Below are positions 54,526-61,603 of a stretch of 64,000 nucleotides of DNA, piece after piece; the first letter of the stretch is position 1; the number at the start of each line of letters is the position of its first letter. The stretch covers positions 17,288 to 81,287 of IMG/VR virus record IMGVR_UViG_3300030102_005560; one strand, given 5' to 3'. The notes beneath the pieces were generated by a model. It did no database searches and was not told the DNA's origin. It saw only the letters and a list, made by a program, of their open reading frames with translations. Source of the stretch: a virus. The translations under genes were made by a program, and so were the position numbers.

Positions 54526-55469
54526 ATTCTTTCACTTTCCTTTTTCATTTTCGCCACCATATAGTCTAGGTAGGAATAGTCATCGCCGCTCCACGTATGC
54601 TTGTGTACCAGCACATCGCCATACACAGCCATCATGGGCCAGAGAACAGGGTACACCTCGTCATCGAAGTGTTTCCTCATGTTCCTGTAGAACCCGCTCA
54701 GCACATTGTGGAGTGGTGCACCAGAGTCGAGCAGTGCATGAAGGTTCCGTCTGAGTTTGTGCCACTCGTCTTTCACAATCAACTCAGCATTGTCATCAGA
54801 GGCCATTGCCTCTAGGAGTTCAATCCTCTCTTGGAGAGTGTCTATGGCCATCCCGTCGAGGAACATGACGCATGCGCGTATGTCCCCGTTCATCGCTCTG
54901 GTGAGTCTCCTCAGGAGTTCATCCAGTTTGAACCAGTACGCATGCCACTCCCTTCCCAGTATCGCACTCAGACGGTTGGCACCTGCGCTCTCTGACACGG
55001 GCTTGAAGGCATAGGTCTTGCATCTGGAGCGTATCGCAGGTCTGACCTTCTCCAAGTCGTTGCACGTGAGAATCAGCATGGCGTTCTTGGAGTACTTCTC
55101 TATGATTTGCCTCATGGCGTCCTGTGCTGTAGGTGTGAGACCATCAGCCTCATCCAGAAGGACGACCTTCCTCTCTGCTCCTATTGACTTGGCCCTCATG
55201 GCGAACTTGAGTTCGCTCCTGATGAAGTCAATGCCCCTGTCGTCACTCGCATTCGTCTCTATGAAGTTCATCTCGTTGAAGTGCTCACCCAGCATCGTCC
55301 TCGCTATCACTGTAGCAGCACTGGTCTTGCCTATCCCCGGTGGGCCATGAAACAACAACGCTTGGGGATATGACCCCTCGTTCTCCCAACCCTCGACGTC
55401 CTCGACCAGTTTATCCAGTCCGACTAGGTCATTGAGGGTCTGGGGTATCGCTCTCTCAATCAGTCTCAT
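54522..55469 (-). CDS. Clamp loader, RFC small subunit
   Basis: 315 residues from ATG 55469; a GTG at 55475 is in frame but the promoter spacing favours the ATG. AAA+ motifs: Walker A GPPGIGKT (42-49), Walker B LLDEAD (104-109), sensor 1 TCND (135-138), SRC (148-150), and the lid and C-terminal helices. No large subunit is seen in the window, so the loader may be built of this subunit alone or borrow the host's large one. It loads the sliding clamp for PolB. Preceded by an archaeal promoter (55483-55500). Confidence 0.88.
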   Translation of the reverse strand: MRLIERAIPQTLNDLVGLDKLVEDVEGWENEGSYPQALLFHGPPGIGKTSAATVIARTMLGEHFNEMNFIETNASDDRGIDFIRSELKFAMRAKSIGAERKVVLLDEADGLTPTAQDAMRQIIEKYSKNAMLILTCNDLEKVRPAIRSRCKTYAFKPVSESAGANRLSAILGREWHAYWFKLDELLRRLTRAMNGDIRACVMFLDGMAIDTLQERIELLEAMASDDNAELIVKDEWHKLRRNLHALLDSGAPLHNVLSGFYRNMRKHFDDEVYPVLWPMMAVYGDVLVHKHTWSGDDYSYLDYMVAKMKKESERI

Positions 55470-55482
55470 ACGCACTGAACGG

Positions 55483-55500
55483 CTATTCCCTTTTATAGTC
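55483..55500 (-). promoter_or_regulatory. Shared TATA promoter element, copy 1 (RFC operon)
   Basis: GACTATAAAAGGGAATAG on the coding strand, identical over 18 bp to the copy at 60755-60772. The TATA centre lies about 25 bp before ATG 55469, so the transcript would begin at or close to the start codon. Confidence 0.7.
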
Positions 55501-55918
55501 AGAGAGATTTCTCCACTTCTTCGTGCATCTCATCGTACTTCGGAGCCCACTCTACGAACTTCTCCCAGTTGGCTGGAGGCGGGTTGTCGTACAACCACCT
55601 CATCACCCTCAGTCCCTTGGTGTCAGATGGCGTGTAGCCGTATACTGACTCTATCTTCTCGAAGAGCATGAGGAACTGCTCGACGTCATCCACCCGGTGG
55701 TATGACTTCTGCATCCTTATCCCGTAGTTCCCTAGGAACGACTCCACGCATTCCTTCTGGTCATCAGTGCCGGAGGAGAACAGGGACCTCCATCTTATCC
55801 TCCTCTGGAGCCTGACGCTGGACGTGCTGTCCCCTCTGTTCTCGAACCATGAACTGAATCGCACTTCAGTCAGCGCTATCCCCAGTCCCACTGCGTCCCT
55901 ATCCACTGCCACCACCAA
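55499..55918 (-). CDS. Hypothetical protein
   Basis: 139 residues if the TTG at 55918 is used; GTG codons at 55915, 55912 and 55906 are alternatives and the start is uncertain. It overlaps the ligase-like gene end by 20 bp. Features: VRLQRRIRWRSLFSSG, a helix (QFLMLFEKIESVYGY) and an acidic end (WAPKYDEMHEEVEKSL). No family recognised. Its stop borders promoter copy 1. Confidence 0.45.
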   Translation of the reverse strand: MVVAVDRDAVGLGIALTEVRFSSWFENRGDSTSSVRLQRRIRWRSLFSSGTDDQKECVESFLGNYGIRMQKSYHRVDDVEQFLMLFEKIESVYGYTPSDTKGLRVMRWLYDNPPPANWEKFVEWAPKYDEMHEEVEKSL

Positions 55919-57200
55919 TCAAGTCAACGTACTGCGTGACGTCCTCTATACCCATGCCGTCCCTCAATGACATGTAGGAGGGGTTGGTAAGCATATTGGT
56001 CTCCCTGTCGATGAATGGCGAGGAGACCGAGATGACGACGCAGTGCTCTATGGGCACCTCGTTCCAATCAGCCTCGGCCTTGCCCCTGTCAGGCATCAGC
56101 CTGTCTAGGTGGAACGTGATGCTGGTCTGCTCGTTCGGCTCGTAGACCGGGCAGATGCATGCATCGATGTAGTCGTCGTAACCATCCATGGCCTGCAATC
56201 GTATGCTCATCGAGCCATCCTTCTCCTGCTTGTACGCATCCAACCTGAGATTGTGTATGTGATGGTCCCTGACTAGCATGTACCCACCCTCCTCAGTTGG
56301 GTTGTAAGGTGATACGTTGGGGAACCTGACGCTGTGATTCTCATCCGTTCTCATCAGCGCGTGCCAAGAGGGGATGGGGACGGGCCACGCTATCTCGGCG
56401 TCGTTGCTGTCGTGGTACATGGCGAGCCTATCCTGAAGGCTCAGTTCCGGATGCTCTGGGAAGATGGCATCGACCACCGTCCCGTTCTTCGTCCTCTCTA
56501 TGATGACCTCCCCCTCCATCACGACCTCCGTCATCCCGCTCAATGGTATCTCTTGGTACAGGGCACCGTTGTACTCATCCAGCCCGGTGACCCTCTGCTT
56601 GCTCCAAGAGTAGAGGGGCCTCTTCCTCAACGCCACCCTAGGGCTATGGTACCACTCCTTGGGATTGAATAGGCTGTCGACGGCATTGAACATGGACTCG
56701 ATGACCTCCTCGTCTGAAAGGTATGCTCTGCTCCCTCTGACCACATCGGCCTTGATGCCCAGTTGCGAACCTAGGAGAGTTAGAAATCCACCCCTTGTAA
56801 TTATTGCTCTGTCTCTTATTAAAGTGGACCAGAACAACCTCGCTTCTGGCTCGCTCAACTGCTTGGACGTGGGTATGAAGGTGAAGTCCTTCAGTATGGC
56901 TTGTCTTAGACGCAAGACTTCATCCAGTGAGTATTGCGACTGCTGTGTCTCGCTGCTCTCGGAAGCCAGCAGTTGGGAGACCGAACCAGTCACCAGTTCC
57001 CTCAGTATCTCGATTGGCGTCTCCAACTCGGTTGCCACCTTGAGCAGTGCCATCGTCTCCGTCATCGTGTCCTGATTGTCTGGGAACAGGATGGTGTATG
57101 CTGACAATGCATCCTCCATCTGGAACTCCAGCCTGTGCAGGGCACGCTTGTCACCAAGTCTCCTGCTCTCCCAAGCGATGGCCAACTCGCTGAATTGCAT
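55899..57200 (-). CDS. Hypothetical protein, possibly a degenerate ATP-dependent DNA ligase
   Basis: 433 residues from ATG 57200. The start MQFSELAIAWE and the helical region to about 150 (LSEPEARLFWSTLIRDRAII) recall the DNA-binding domain of archaeal ATP-dependent ligases, and the ending NMLTNPSYMSLRDGMGIEDV recalls the last ligase segment with RxxRDDK. However, no KxDG motif I is found where expected, so either it is inactive, or it is another family. The region YIDACICPVYEPNEQTSITF could be an OB-type fold. The gene is the first of this cluster facing the divergent promoter region at 57230-57272. Treat the ligase link as weak. Confidence 0.4.
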   Translation of the reverse strand: MQFSELAIAWESRRLGDKRALHRLEFQMEDALSAYTILFPDNQDTMTETMALLKVATELETPIEILRELVTGSVSQLLASESSETQQSQYSLDEVLRLRQAILKDFTFIPTSKQLSEPEARLFWSTLIRDRAIITRGGFLTLLGSQLGIKADVVRGSRAYLSDEEVIESMFNAVDSLFNPKEWYHSPRVALRKRPLYSWSKQRVTGLDEYNGALYQEIPLSGMTEVVMEGEVIIERTKNGTVVDAIFPEHPELSLQDRLAMYHDSNDAEIAWPVPIPSWHALMRTDENHSVRFPNVSPYNPTEEGGYMLVRDHHIHNLRLDAYKQEKDGSMSIRLQAMDGYDDYIDACICPVYEPNEQTSITFHLDRLMPDRGKAEADWNEVPIEHCVVISVSSPFIDRETNMLTNPSYMSLRDGMGIEDVTQYVDLIGGGSG

Positions 57201-57229
57201 CACTTATGGGGTCAGGTATCTTGCATTAA

Positions 57230-57272
57230 GGGCTTTTGCCCGCGCTAGAAAGTGCTAAGAGATTTATAGCGC
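57230..57272. promoter_or_regulatory. Divergent promoter and operator-like region
   Basis: The 82-bp gap between the - strand ligase-like gene and the + strand gene at 57283 holds a small hairpin (GGGC-tttt-GCCC, 57230-57241), the inverted repeat GCGCTA-19 nt-TAGCGC (57242-57247 and 57267-57272) and a TATA-like TTTATA at 57263-57268. The TATA lies about 17 bp before the + ATG, somewhat close for the usual archaeal spacing. Confidence 0.45.
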
Positions 57273-57282
57273 TCCGGCTATC

Positions 57283-58038
57283 ATGAGCGAAGCGTTTGAG
57301 AAAGCGTGGTTTGTTCTCAAGTTCCAACCTTCCCAAGGGTATAGAATAGGAGAAGGTCGAAATCAAGTGGTCTACGGCATGGAAGGAGACCCTAACGTAA
57401 CTAAGGTCGGCGGTGCCTTCAACCTAGGAGACATGTATCTGAACGAGTTGCTGAAACCGATAGGGCCGCTCGCTGGACAGGTAGTGATACCAACGACGGA
57501 GGAGTTACCAGTAGAGGCTCAGTCACGCTTCATAGGACGCAGCCCTATACTGTCCCAGCAGATAAGAGGAGACCCTTTCCCTGATACTAAATCCCACAAG
57601 GAACACATGGCAGACAGTTTTGCTAACATGGCAATGGCATACGACCAACCGGAGTACGGAGCGTTACTGGAGGCGCTAGGCTTGGCTGATTTGAAAAGAC
57701 CCAACTTCATGAGGGTGGCTGGTTACGAGAAGCCGCTCATCCACGACCCGATGTTCTATGGCCCCGAGAATCCCGCTAACCAGCACTCGGATGAATATCG
57801 CACTGCCTTCTTGGCGAGAGGAACCCCACGAAGACTGGGTATAGATTACACAGTTCCTGATGTGTTGATGGAGTCACTAGCACGTAGAGTGGATGAGTTG
57901 CCCTACGACGAATACGTTCAACCAGCATTGGAATCCGAGGTACCTATGAGCGCCATCGAGGAGGAGCAACTCAACCAGATGATTGATGAGCAGGGGAAGG
58001 ATGTCAAGTCTAATCTTGGGAAGATTGGCGTGTTTTGA
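57283..58038 (+). CDS. Orphan + strand gene, N-terminus with kinase-like Gly-rich loop
   Basis: 251 residues, the only + strand gene within the replication half. Residues 21-43 read RIGEGRNQVVYGMEGDPN and then VTKVG: a GxGxxxxVY loop followed by Lys 41, as in the N-lobe of protein-kinase-like folds, but the later HRD and DFG motifs are not found, so a true kinase is unlikely. The rest is mixed and ends acidic. I recall similar N-termini in other marine viral contigs but cannot name the family. It has its own promoter region with an inverted repeat, and its 3' end overlaps the convergent gene by 29 bp. It could be an early or regulatory protein. Confidence 0.6.
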   Translation: MSEAFEKAWFVLKFQPSQGYRIGEGRNQVVYGMEGDPNVTKVGGAFNLGDMYLNELLKPIGPLAGQVVIPTTEELPVEAQSRFIGRSPILSQQIRGDPFPDTKSHKEHMADSFANMAMAYDQPEYGALLEALGLADLKRPNFMRVAGYEKPLIHDPMFYGPENPANQHSDEYRTAFLARGTPRRLGIDYTVPDVLMESLARRVDELPYDEYVQPALESEVPMSAIEEEQLNQMIDEQGKDVKSNLGKIGVF

Positions 58039-58336
58039 AAGCGGTTACCCAAGACCCCTCTCTTGGATAGGCATCGGCGATTAAGTGACTGATGCCCGGC
58101 TTGCCCTTGTCCTTCGGGAAAGTACCACAGTGCTCTACCTCATTCTCATGTCTCGGCTTGGTGTCCTTGTTCAGGTTCCTTTGAACAACCAGCCACATGT
58201 ACTCGGCAATGCGCTCTTTGAACACTTCCTCATCATCACCGAATATGCGCATGACCGCATCGGTTGCTCCTAGGAATCCCTCCAGATTATTAGTCCAATG
58301 TGGGTTCTCCACGTCAAATATGTCTTCCAATTTCAT
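58010..58336 (-). CDS. Hypothetical protein
   Basis: 108 residues from ATG 58336, which overlaps the upstream stop (ATGA) and has GAGGG 6 bp before it; ATG 58342 is too close to that site. Helical N-terminus (FLGATDAVMRIFGDDEEVFKERIAEYMW), then a charged region with one Cys and His. Its stop lies inside the 3' end of the convergent + strand gene. No family recognised. Confidence 0.5.
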   Translation of the reverse strand: MKLEDIFDVENPHWTNNLEGFLGATDAVMRIFGDDEEVFKERIAEYMWLVVQRNLNKDTKPRHENEVEHCGTFPKDKGKPGISHLIADAYPREGSWVTAFKTRQSSQD

Positions 58337-58950
58337 GAGCATCCCTCGCAGTACTTCCTTAGTTTACCCTTGCCGTGCTGCTCGAAGACCTTCTGGCAAG
58401 TGGCACACTTGTACTCCCTGACCACAGGCACGTACTTCTTCCTCTCGAAGTCCCTCGACTGCTGTCGCCTTCGCTCTTTGTAGCAAGTGGGGCACACCTT
58501 GCGCACCCTGCCTCTGCCCTTCTTGACGCCAAGGCTACATCCGCACATCTCGCAGTTGCCCTGCTCCCTCTCCACAGGAACCCTGTTCTTCTGCCTGTAC
58601 TTCTTGTAGGCCTCCTTCCTTCGCTCCTCCCTGCACACACCGCAGAACAGCCTCTTGCCTCCTCTGCCTGTCTGGGTAATCATTCTGTCACATGTCTTGC
58701 ACTTGTGCTCCCTGACAATCTTCTCCTTGGGCTTCTTCTTCTGCCTCTTGTTCTCTGCCCTGCACTGGTCCGAGCACATCTGCGGGTTCTTGCCCCTCTT
58801 CGACTCGAACGTGAAGGGGGACTCGCAGACTATGCATGTGCCTATGAGCATCTTAGGTGGCTCAGGCTCCGGCTCAGGCTCTGGCTCCTTGCGCACGGCC
58901 TTGCCTAGGAAGCCAGCCACTAGGTCATCCTCAGAAATCCCCGACGGCAT
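58333..58950 (-). CDS. Protein with four tandem zinc ribbons
   Basis: 205 residues with four CxxC...CxxC (or CxxxC) units: C39/C42/C59/C63, C84/C87/C103/C106, C133/C136/C153/C156, C182/C185/C201/C204, a period of about 45-50 residues. Linkers are strongly basic (KRQKKKPKEK, RRKEAYKKYRQKN, RRRQQSRDFERKK). Before the first unit is a Pro-Glu repeat (residues 22-31), coded by a hexamer-repeat tract. This design, a string of zinc fingers with basic linkers, suggests nucleic acid binding, perhaps transcription control of early or late genes. GGAGG lies before the ATG. The order of units is clear; the family is not known to me. Confidence 0.72.
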   Translation of the reverse strand: MPSGISEDDLVAGFLGKAVRKEPEPEPEPEPPKMLIGTCIVCESPFTFESKRGKNPQMCSDQCRAENKRQKKKPKEKIVREHKCKTCDRMITQTGRGGKRLFCGVCREERRKEAYKKYRQKNRVPVEREQGNCEMCGCSLGVKKGRGRVRKVCPTCYKERRRQQSRDFERKKYVPVVREYKCATCQKVFEQHGKGKLRKYCEGCS

Positions 58951-59521
58951 GCTTGACCTCCTCTTCCTGTTTCAACTTGGTGAAGTCCATCTTGGTCGTC
59001 CCTGCTCCCTCTATGGCGAAGGACGTGCAAGTGTCACCTGCTCTCACCGTCCATGTCTCACCTAGGATGTCACCCAGAGCCGCTGTGATAGCAGCAGCGT
59101 ACTTGTCATCACCTGCTGCCCACTTGGTCTCATCAGCCATCTCCTCAGCGATGTCCTGTATCGCCTTCTTCACGACGATGCTGTACTCATCGTCTGGTGC
59201 ATCCTTGGGCACGAAGTTCCTGATTGCTATCTTGAGCAACCTGCTCAGGACCTTCTTGGTCGGTAGTTTCGCAGCGACTCTCTGCCTGACCTGCTTGCAC
59301 CGCCTGTACCCACGTCCGTTCGTCTTTCCTGTTTCCTTGACCTCGGTGCCTATCGTCAACGAAGACCCTGTCTTCATGTCAATCACTAGCAATTCCGGGT
59401 CGGCATAGTAGTCCTCATCAGGGTCATGCATGTCCTTCTCTATCTTAGACAGCATCATCCCTGCTTTCTTCAGTGCCGTTCCGCTTCCGTCGGTCCAATC
59501 CATTTCTTCTACATTCATCAT
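58931..59521 (-). CDS. Hypothetical protein at a promoter-headed operon start
   Basis: 196 residues, ATG 59521 (a second ATG follows at 59518) preceded by promoter copy 2. N-terminal acidic helix (ALKKAGMMLSKIEKDMHDPDED), then a beta-hairpin-like piece (LLVIDMKTGSSLTIGTEVKE), a basic region (RGYRRCKQVRQRVAAKLPTKK), a long helical part and a small beta end (WTVRAGDTCTSFAIEGAGTT). The 3' end overlaps the zinc-ribbon array gene by 20 bp. No family recognised. Confidence 0.5.
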   Translation of the reverse strand: MMNVEEMDWTDGSGTALKKAGMMLSKIEKDMHDPDEDYYADPELLVIDMKTGSSLTIGTEVKETGKTNGRGYRRCKQVRQRVAAKLPTKKVLSRLLKIAIRNFVPKDAPDDEYSIVVKKAIQDIAEEMADETKWAAGDDKYAAAITAALGDILGETWTVRAGDTCTSFAIEGAGTTKMDFTKLKQEEEVKHAVGDF

Positions 59522-59532
59522 TCTCTCTCCTT

Positions 59533-59550
59533 CTATTCCTTTTTATAGTC
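59533..59550 (-). promoter_or_regulatory. Shared TATA promoter element, copy 2
   Basis: GACTATAAAAAGGAATAG, one mismatch to copies 1 and 3. With copy 3 it shares a longer 31-bp block including AAGGAGAGA. TATA centre is about 23-26 bp before the two possible ATG codons of the gene at 58931-59521. Confidence 0.7.
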
Positions 59551-59794
59551 AAGACTGCCTGAAGTCAATCAGGTACAGCCCTGCCTCCTCTTCCTCACTA
59601 TCATCATGCTCACGCACGTTGACTTTCTCATTCACTTTCACTTTCACTTTCAGCAGCGTGTTCCTCCTGTACTGCTCCTGCCACATCACCTTGATGCAGT
59701 CCTCACACAGCCTGCCGTTCTTGGCAGCCTTCGCGCTCGGCTCTGTGTACTCAGCACCACACAGGGTCTCGTCTAGTATTCGGAAGTGAATCAT
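59549..59794 (-). CDS. Small zinc-binding-like protein
   Basis: 81 residues; ATG overlaps the upstream stop (ATGA), with GAGGTGA before it. C12 plus CEDC at 30-33 could bind metal; then a charged Lys/Val repeat (LLKVKVKVNEKVNV) and acidic patch (DDSEEEE). Its last bases meet promoter copy 2. No family recognised. Confidence 0.5.
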   Translation of the reverse strand: MIHFRILDETLCGAEYTEPSAKAAKNGRLCEDCIKVMWQEQYRRNTLLKVKVKVNEKVNVREHDDSEEEEAGLYLIDFRQS

Positions 59795-59958
59795 TCCTCT
59801 TCACCTCCGAGGTCTTTGCTTGTCGGAAAAATCAACCTGCTCAAGGGTTGTATTCCCATTTCTTCCAACTTCCTCCGCCACTCTTCCACATCGCTTGAGT
59901 TTCCTGTTCGGCTCTCTTGTATCCAAAAGAAATCTATTCGTGGGTCTGGGTCAGTCAT
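59791..59958 (-). CDS. 55-residue hypothetical protein
   Basis: Fills exactly the gap between two genes: its ATG overlaps the upstream stop (ATGA) and its stop overlaps the next ATG (ATGA). This double coupling is strong support. Sequence: MTDPDPRIDFFWIQESRTGN, a helix (DVEEWRRKLEEMGI) and a short tail. No family recognised. Confidence 0.6.
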   Translation of the reverse strand: MTDPDPRIDFFWIQESRTGNSSDVEEWRRKLEEMGIQPLSRLIFPTSKDLGGEEE

Positions 59959-60263
59959 TGTCCCTTCTCCTCCTTCTTCTCTCGCACTATCCCTCCGGGT
60001 GCGACTTCCTCGTACTCCATATCGTCCCAGTATATGAGCCAGTCATTTACGCTGAGATACCACTCGTGTAATTTCTTTATCATGTCTATGAACTGAGCAT
60101 TGCTTATCGTGGCTGAACCTAACACACCATCTTCACGTTGTAGTGTGAATTTTATTGGGTCCATGGGGCCTCTTTCGTTTGAATTAAACACATTACCAAT
60201 GCTACATATCTCAAACTTACTATGTAGGTGCGAGTCCTCCTTTTCCATCCATGGCTCGCTCAT
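59955..60263 (-). CDS. Hypothetical protein
   Basis: 102 residues, coupled to its neighbours at both ends (TAATG and ATGA). Contains KFTLQREDGVLGSATISNAQ, the helix FIDMIKKLHEWYLSVNDWL and an acidic/basic end (VREKKEEKGQ). No membrane span or Cys cluster. No family recognised. Confidence 0.5.
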   Translation of the reverse strand: MSEPWMEKEDSHLHSKFEICSIGNVFNSNERGPMDPIKFTLQREDGVLGSATISNAQFIDMIKKLHEWYLSVNDWLIYWDDMEYEEVAPGGIVREKKEEKGQ

Positions 60264-60508
60264 TATATCTTCTCCTTGTACTCGGTGTGGCTCTTAGGCA
60301 ACTTGTGCCTGCGTCTCCCCATCATGTTCTCTATCAGTCCAAGGACATTCGCACCAGCCTTGGTGAACCTGTCCTTCGACACATTGTCATCACACATCCG
60401 AGACTTCAACCTGCTGAGGTCTATCTCGGTGACTATGTGATTGAGTATCTCGTACTCAACGTGTGTCACGCTCGCTGCTCTCTCTTCTTTGCTTCCTCTC
60501 TTCTTCAT
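60263..60508 (-). CDS. Small basic hypothetical protein
   Basis: 81 residues starting 53 bp inside the PC4-like gene; AGGAGA lies 8 bp before the ATG, which supports this overlapping start. Basic and helical (MKKRGSKEERAASVTHVEYE, LSRLKSRM, MMGRRRHKLPKS); a winged-helix-like DNA-binding fold is possible but unproven. Confidence 0.5.
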   Translation of the reverse strand: MKKRGSKEERAASVTHVEYEILNHIVTEIDLSRLKSRMCDDNVSKDRFTKAGANVLGLIENMMGRRRHKLPKSHTEYKEKI

Positions 60509-60740
60509 CTTTCATTTCTCCTATCAGTTGTTGAAGTGCCTCTTGCAGTTCCACTGCCTGCTCTATGGTCAAGCGCACTCCGTGCTTGGTCCATGTGCCG
60601 GGGACCTTGGACTGGTTCAACAGCCTCAGGTCTATCCACAATTGCTTGTAGTACTCTATCCCCCTCAGGAACACCATGCCCTTGCCGTCCCTCCACTTGT
60701 GCTCCAAGCAGGGGGAGCGCCACGCTATTATGTCGTCCAT
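60456..60740 (-). CDS. PC4-like ssDNA-binding/transcription coactivator candidate
   Basis: 94 residues from ATG 60740 with AAGGAGAG 6 bp upstream and promoter copy 3 before it. The stretch YKQLWIDLRLLNQSKVPGTW followed by TKHGVRLTIEQAVELQEALQ has the order of the PC4/Sub1 domain: strand with IDIR, a Gly-Lys-Gly-like turn, IxLTxEQW and a final helix. PC4 domains bind ssDNA and occur in some phages and archaea. The ending is charged (GEMKDEEERKQRRESSERD). The similarity is remote and needs a profile search. Confidence 0.42.
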   Translation of the reverse strand: MDDIIAWRSPCLEHKWRDGKGMVFLRGIEYYKQLWIDLRLLNQSKVPGTWTKHGVRLTIEQAVELQEALQQLIGEMKDEEERKQRRESSERDTR

Positions 60741-60754
60741 CAATATCTCTCCTT

Positions 60755-60772
60755 CTATTCCCTTTTATAGTC
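60755..60772 (-). promoter_or_regulatory. Shared TATA promoter element, copy 3
   Basis: GACTATAAAAGGGAATAG, identical to copy 1. It is centred about 26 bp before ATG 60740 of the PC4-like gene and starts just downstream of the small zinc-ribbon gene's stop. Confidence 0.7.
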
Positions 60773-60777
60773 AAGAG

Positions 60778-60891
60778 TCATAGTCCCTGCTCGATGATGC
60801 AATCGTAGCATCGCTCCTTCTTCGGGTCCCATGCGAGGTTCCTCTGCTTCTTGCATATGGCGCAGTACCTGCCTCTGTACTTGTTAGCCAT
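60778..60891 (-). CDS. 37-residue zinc-ribbon miniprotein
   Basis: ATG one base after the upstream stop, with GAGGAG before it. The protein has C10/C13 and C28/C31 (YCAICKK and RCYDCIIE) with the basic spacer KKQRNLAWDPKKER: a complete minimal zinc ribbon. It lies in the gap before promoter copy 3. Being so short, the motif could be chance, but coupling and Cys spacing make it convincing. Confidence 0.6.
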   Translation of the reverse strand: MANKYRGRYCAICKKQRNLAWDPKKERCYDCIIEQGL

Positions 60892-60892
60892 G

Positions 60893-61603
60893 TCACTCCT
60901 CTTCTCCAAGCACTGACGTCACCTCGCAGTATGTCCCGTACATCCAAGGTGGTATCTTCTCGCCAGTGTTAGGGTCGGTGGTTCCGATTAGTACCCCGAG
61001 GTCACCCTCGTCTATGGCTCGTATCATACCGGCCCTGTCCATCGCCTTCATCAGTTGGCCCGATTCGTTCACGTACTGCATGAACCTGTCGTCCCCCTTC
61101 AGCAGGTGGTAGTCATCAGGGTCTATGGATAGAACCTGCTCGGTGTTGGGATTGAGGAGCGGGTACTCCCATACCTCTACCGTGGTCGTCTCCCCGTTGT
61201 CCAAGAGTATCTCCTTGTCCTCGACGAACCTAGGGTAAGCACCGTCCAAGTTCATGTCAATCAGGAGGGTGCCGTCCTCGTCGGCCCAGCCTTGGGCTAT
61301 CCTCCTCTTCATGTCCAACTCCTGCATCTGTGCCTCCATCTGGTTGAGAGGCTCAGGGACCAACTCAGCACCATCGTCCTCTATGGTGTAGCCCAAGTCC
61401 CACGCAACCGTCTTCATCCTGTCGTGGTTGCTCCTGCACCCCTCGGTATCCACTAGCCTCAGCAGCGTCAGTTTGTTGCCCTCCTTCTTCTGGTAGGTCA
61501 CGCCCGCATTCTCGGGCATCCATATAGCACCTACAGCCATGTTGGCGAAGTGCTCCTTCATCCATCTTCTTAGTCCTTCATCTGGTTTCCATTCATCATT
61601 CAT
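60893..61603 (-). CDS. Hypothetical protein
   Basis: 236 residues from ATG 61603 (GGAG 9 bp upstream; ATG 61612 is directly behind the site and less likely). Starts overlapping the upstream gene by 8 bp. Parts: LRRWMKEHFANMAVGAIWMP, YQKKEGNKLTLLRLVDTEG, a long helix (LNQMEAQMQELDMKRRIAQG) and acidic beta stretches (GTLLIDMNLDGAYPRFVEDK). Very acidic end. No family recognised. Confidence 0.5.
   Translation of the reverse strand: MNDEWKPDEGLRRWMKEHFANMAVGAIWMPENAGVTYQKKEGNKLTLLRLVDTEGCRSNHDRMKTVAWDLGYTIEDDGAELVPEPLNQMEAQMQELDMKRRIAQGWADEDGTLLIDMNLDGAYPRFVEDKEILLDNGETTTVEVWEYPLLNPNTEQVLSIDPDDYHLLKGDDRFMQYVNESGQLMKAMDRAGMIRAIDEGDLGVLIGTTDPNTGEKIPPWMYGTYCEVTSVLGEEE

Noticed and set aside
57283-58038. 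Protein kinase
   Set aside because: Only a glycine-loop-like start and one Lys are seen; HRD and DFG motifs are missing.
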